Source: an uncultured Clostridia bacterium
GTDB taxonomy: Bacteria > Bacillota > Clostridia > Christensenellales > UBA1242
NCBI GenBank assembly: GCA_934771675.1
Contig: CAKVMF010000044.1
Location: 1-7,613 of the forward strand
Length of the DNA: 7,613 nt
Reading direction: 5' to 3'
Made by a program: the position numbers and the translations under genes. This document shows, one piece after another, positions 6,037 to 7,613 of this stretch. The notes beneath the pieces are model-generated. The model saw only the letters and a list, made by a program, of their open reading frames with translations. It did no database searches and was not told where the DNA came from. Every line of letters starts with the position of its first letter. Positions within the stretch are counted from its first letter, which is position 1.

Positions 6037-7068
6037 TTATTCATTTTCTAGTTTTTCATACAATGCTTTTGCGTAAGTGTAAACTTCAATGCTACGGTCG
6101 TTGCCTTTTTTTGAAAGGGTGCCGTTTTCGTAGGCTTTTTGATGTTTATTTCTTCTACGTTCAATTTCGGCAAAAGATGCTTCTTGAACTTTTTTGTCAT
6201 CTGCGATTGCAAAGCCAACCATGTTTATTCCCATTTCAGTTGGTGACTTGTAAACTTCTTTGCCATTTATCATGGTTAGAATATCATTCAAAATTGGAAA
6301 GGCTTCAATATCACGATTATAATTGACTGCATCATGGCCATAGGCTTTTTTGTAATATGGGTCGATCATATTTCTATCGACAATATCAACGGTTGCCATT
6401 TCGTAAGCAATGTTGGACAAATGGTCGAGTGGCAAGTTCCAAACAGGGAAGGTTTCATATTTCGCATAGCCTGAATTGATGCCCCTAACTTTATCATTAT
6501 AAAGCTGGCTTAGGCAAGTTTCCATTTTTCCACTGCAAGCACCCGGAGCAGAAATCAAAATTAGATTTTTTGTTGTTTCAATATAATCATTTTTTCCAAA
6601 ACCATCTTTACTCAAAATCAAGTTAAGATCGTTTGGATAGTTTTCAATAAAATATGATTTATAAGTTTTTATTCCAAGTTTTTGGCATTTTTCTTCAAAT
6701 TCAAAAACAAGTTCATCTTCTTTATAAAATGTGATAACAATTCCAAGCACTGAAATATTGTTTTGATGCATCATGTCAACAAGTCTGATTGTTTCGTCGG
6801 CGTAGGTTAGATTGTTGTCAGCACGTGTTTTTTTTGAAATGATGTCGTTTGTGTTAACGCAAAACAAAACTTCAAGAGTGTCAGAGAGTTCTTTGAAAAT
6901 TTGCATTTTAACATTTGGCTCAAAACCAGGCAAAACTCTGCTTGCGTGGTTGTCATCAAAGAGTTTTCCGCCGACTTCCATATAGAGTTTTCCAAAGTGT
7001 GAAATTCGGTTTAAAATAGCTTCTTTTTGAAGTGATTTATATTTTTGAATGTCAAATGCAAATTCCAT
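6037..7068 (-). CDS. DUF1846 family protein, C-terminally short (343 aa)
   Basis: Member of the DUF1846 (PF08903) family, cytoplasmic, biochemical role not established. It keeps the family landmarks in order: an N-terminal FxxxKYxxLQxEAI stretch, GGKLFDDNHASRVLPGFEP (33-51), GKNDYIETTKNL, the glycine-rich APGACSGKM (174-182, P-loop-like but not a strict Walker A), YAKYETFPVWNLPL, NMIDPYY, NYNRDIEAFP (from 249) and KSPTEMGINM. Full-length relatives are about 490-500 residues. This one stops soon after the ERRRNKHQKAY helix, so the usual C-terminal region of about 150 residues is absent. The DNA downstream is terminator and repeats, not remnants of it. The start is ATG 7068-7066, matching the family N-terminus. 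An upstream in-frame TTG (7080-7078) overlaps the ribosome site and is not used. It lies 26 bp after the typA stop and ends at a perfect terminator, so the two form an operon. Confidence 0.93.
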   Translation of the reverse strand: MEFAFDIQKYKSLQKEAILNRISHFGKLYMEVGGKLFDDNHASRVLPGFEPNVKMQIFKELSDTLEVLFCVNTNDIISKKTRADNNLTYADETIRLVDMMHQNNISVLGIVITFYKEDELVFEFEEKCQKLGIKTYKSYFIENYPNDLNLILSKDGFGKNDYIETTKNLILISAPGACSGKMETCLSQLYNDKVRGINSGYAKYETFPVWNLPLDHLSNIAYEMATVDIVDRNMIDPYYKKAYGHDAVNYNRDIEAFPILNDILTMINGKEVYKSPTEMGINMVGFAIADDKKVQEASFAEIERRRNKHQKAYENGTLSKKGNDRSIEVYTYAKALYEKLENE

Positions 7069-7073
7069 GAGTT

Positions 7074-7080
7074 TCTCCAA
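7074..7080 (-). promoter_or_regulatory. Ribosome binding site that fixes the DUF1846 start
   Basis: Minus-strand TTGGAGA (7080-7074) places GGAG 6 nt before ATG 7068-7066. An open-frame search can begin four codons earlier at TTG 7080, but that codon is part of this ribosome site. The protein therefore begins MEFAFD, as in relatives (MKTAFD and similar). Confidence 0.85.
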
Positions 7081-7094
7081 ATTGTTTTATGGGG

Positions 7095-7613
7095 TTATTT
7101 GTTCAAGAGTTCTTGTTTTTTTCTAAAGGTTTCACGGCCACGAACTGTGTGGTCAAGAATCTTTTTTCTGATTCTCAAACTTTCAGGTGTAACTTCCAAA
7201 AGCTCGTCATCGCCCAAAAATTCAAGGCTTTCTTCAAGAGTGAGTGGTTTGATTGGGGTAAGGCGGAGAGCTTCATCTGAAGCAGAAGAACGAATGTTTG
7301 AAAGTTGTTTCTTTTTGCAAACGTTAACAACAATGTCTTCACATTTTGGGTTGACACCAACAACCATACCGCCATAGACCTTAACACCAGGTCCAATCAA
7401 AAGTCTGCCACGTTCTTGAGTGTTGAAAAGACCATAAACAATAGATTCGCCGCTTTCATAAGCAACAAGTGCACCATAGTTTCTTGTGTTGATTTGACCC
7501 TTGTATGGTTCATAATCGCAGAATGTTGAGCTCATAATATCTTCACCATTGGTTTCGGTCAAGAATTGTGATTTATAACCAAAAAGTCCACGTGATGGAA
7601 TCTTAAATTCCAA
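7095..7613 (-). CDS. typA: TypA/BipA ribosome-associated GTPase (C-terminal 172 residues, runs off right edge)
   Basis: C-terminal end of the translational GTPase TypA/BipA, which binds the ribosome like EF-G and supports 50S assembly and translation under stress or cold. The visible part is elongation-factor domain V and the BipA-specific C-terminal domain. Marks include LEFKIPSRGLFGYKSQFLT, the EPYKGQI stretch, GALVAYESGE, YGLFNTQERGRLLIGPG, VYGGMVVG, VVNVCKKKQLSNIRSSASD with EALRLTP just after, and EFLGDDELLEVTPESLRIRKKIL, all hallmarks of this family. It ends in a short basic tail (RETFRKKQELLNK). The GTPase domain lies beyond the window. The first in-window codon is TTG (Leu), an internal residue and not the start. 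The stop is TAA 7097-7095, and the DUF1846 gene follows after 26 bp with no terminator between, so they are probably co-transcribed. Confidence 0.97.
   Translation of the reverse strand: MEFKIPSRGLFGYKSQFLTETNGEDIMSSTFCDYEPYKGQINTRNYGALVAYESGESIVYGLFNTQERGRLLIGPGVKVYGGMVVGVNPKCEDIVVNVCKKKQLSNIRSSASDEALRLTPIKPLTLEESLEFLGDDELLEVTPESLRIRKKILDHTVRGRETFRKKQELLNK

Noticed and set aside
5940..6326. 128-codon plus-strand frame
   Set aside because: TTG start without a ribosome site, runs through the bidirectional terminator and lies antisense to the well-supported DUF1846 gene.
7069..7080. Four extra N-terminal codons on the DUF1846 gene from a TTG start
   Set aside because: That TTG is part of the TTGGAGA ribosome site for the ATG at 7068, and relatives begin at the ATG.

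Overview
The window comes from an AT-rich, low-GC bacterium, most likely an uncultured clostridial or related Firmicute. This is inferred from the base composition, strong AGGAG-type ribosome sites, TTGACA/TATAAT promoters, the TypA C-terminal sequence style and the InlB-B-like repeats. All six visible stop codons are TAA. Trp is written TGG, and no evidence of a variant code is seen. No phage, plasmid, CRISPR, tRNA or rRNA signal is seen.

Layout, left to right: (1) the N-terminal part of an iron-dependent alcohol dehydrogenase of the FucO type, running off the left edge on the minus strand. (2) A divergent 49-codon small gene (635-784) with a strong ribosome site, closed by a GNRA-loop terminator. 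(3) A two-gene operon from its own promoter: a MacB/LolD-type ABC ATPase (892-1620) and an eight-helix FtsX/MacB-type permease (1620-3968) whose start codon overlaps the ATPase stop by one base. (4) A single-pass membrane protein with three InlB-B-like (Flg_new) repeats and a long disordered tail (4043-5410). (5) A roughly 630-bp gene-free block (5411-6036) made of a terminator, a four-copy tandem repeat of about 69 bp, and a 155-bp inverted-repeat element. (6) A convergent minus-strand pair: the C-terminal end of the ribosome-associated GTPase TypA/BipA (from the right edge to 7095) followed 26 bp later by a DUF1846 protein (6037-7068). The pair ends at a perfect 12-bp bidirectional terminator.

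The ATPase and permease should form one transporter, probably one that extracts or exports a lipid, lipoprotein or peptide across the single membrane; the cargo is not indicated. The repeat protein follows in the same direction and may be partly co-transcribed, since no terminator is visible between them. The TypA-DUF1846 pair looks like an operon.

The most unusual content is in the gene-free block and at the DUF1846 3' end. The DUF1846 protein lacks the family's usual C-terminal region of about 150 residues. The adjacent 155-bp element consists of two 33-nt fold-back units in inverted orientation, and their stems differ by compensatory base changes. That is the layout of a REP/BIME-like element. 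The 69-bp tandem repeat appears to be an expansion of the 3' arm of the terminator next to it.
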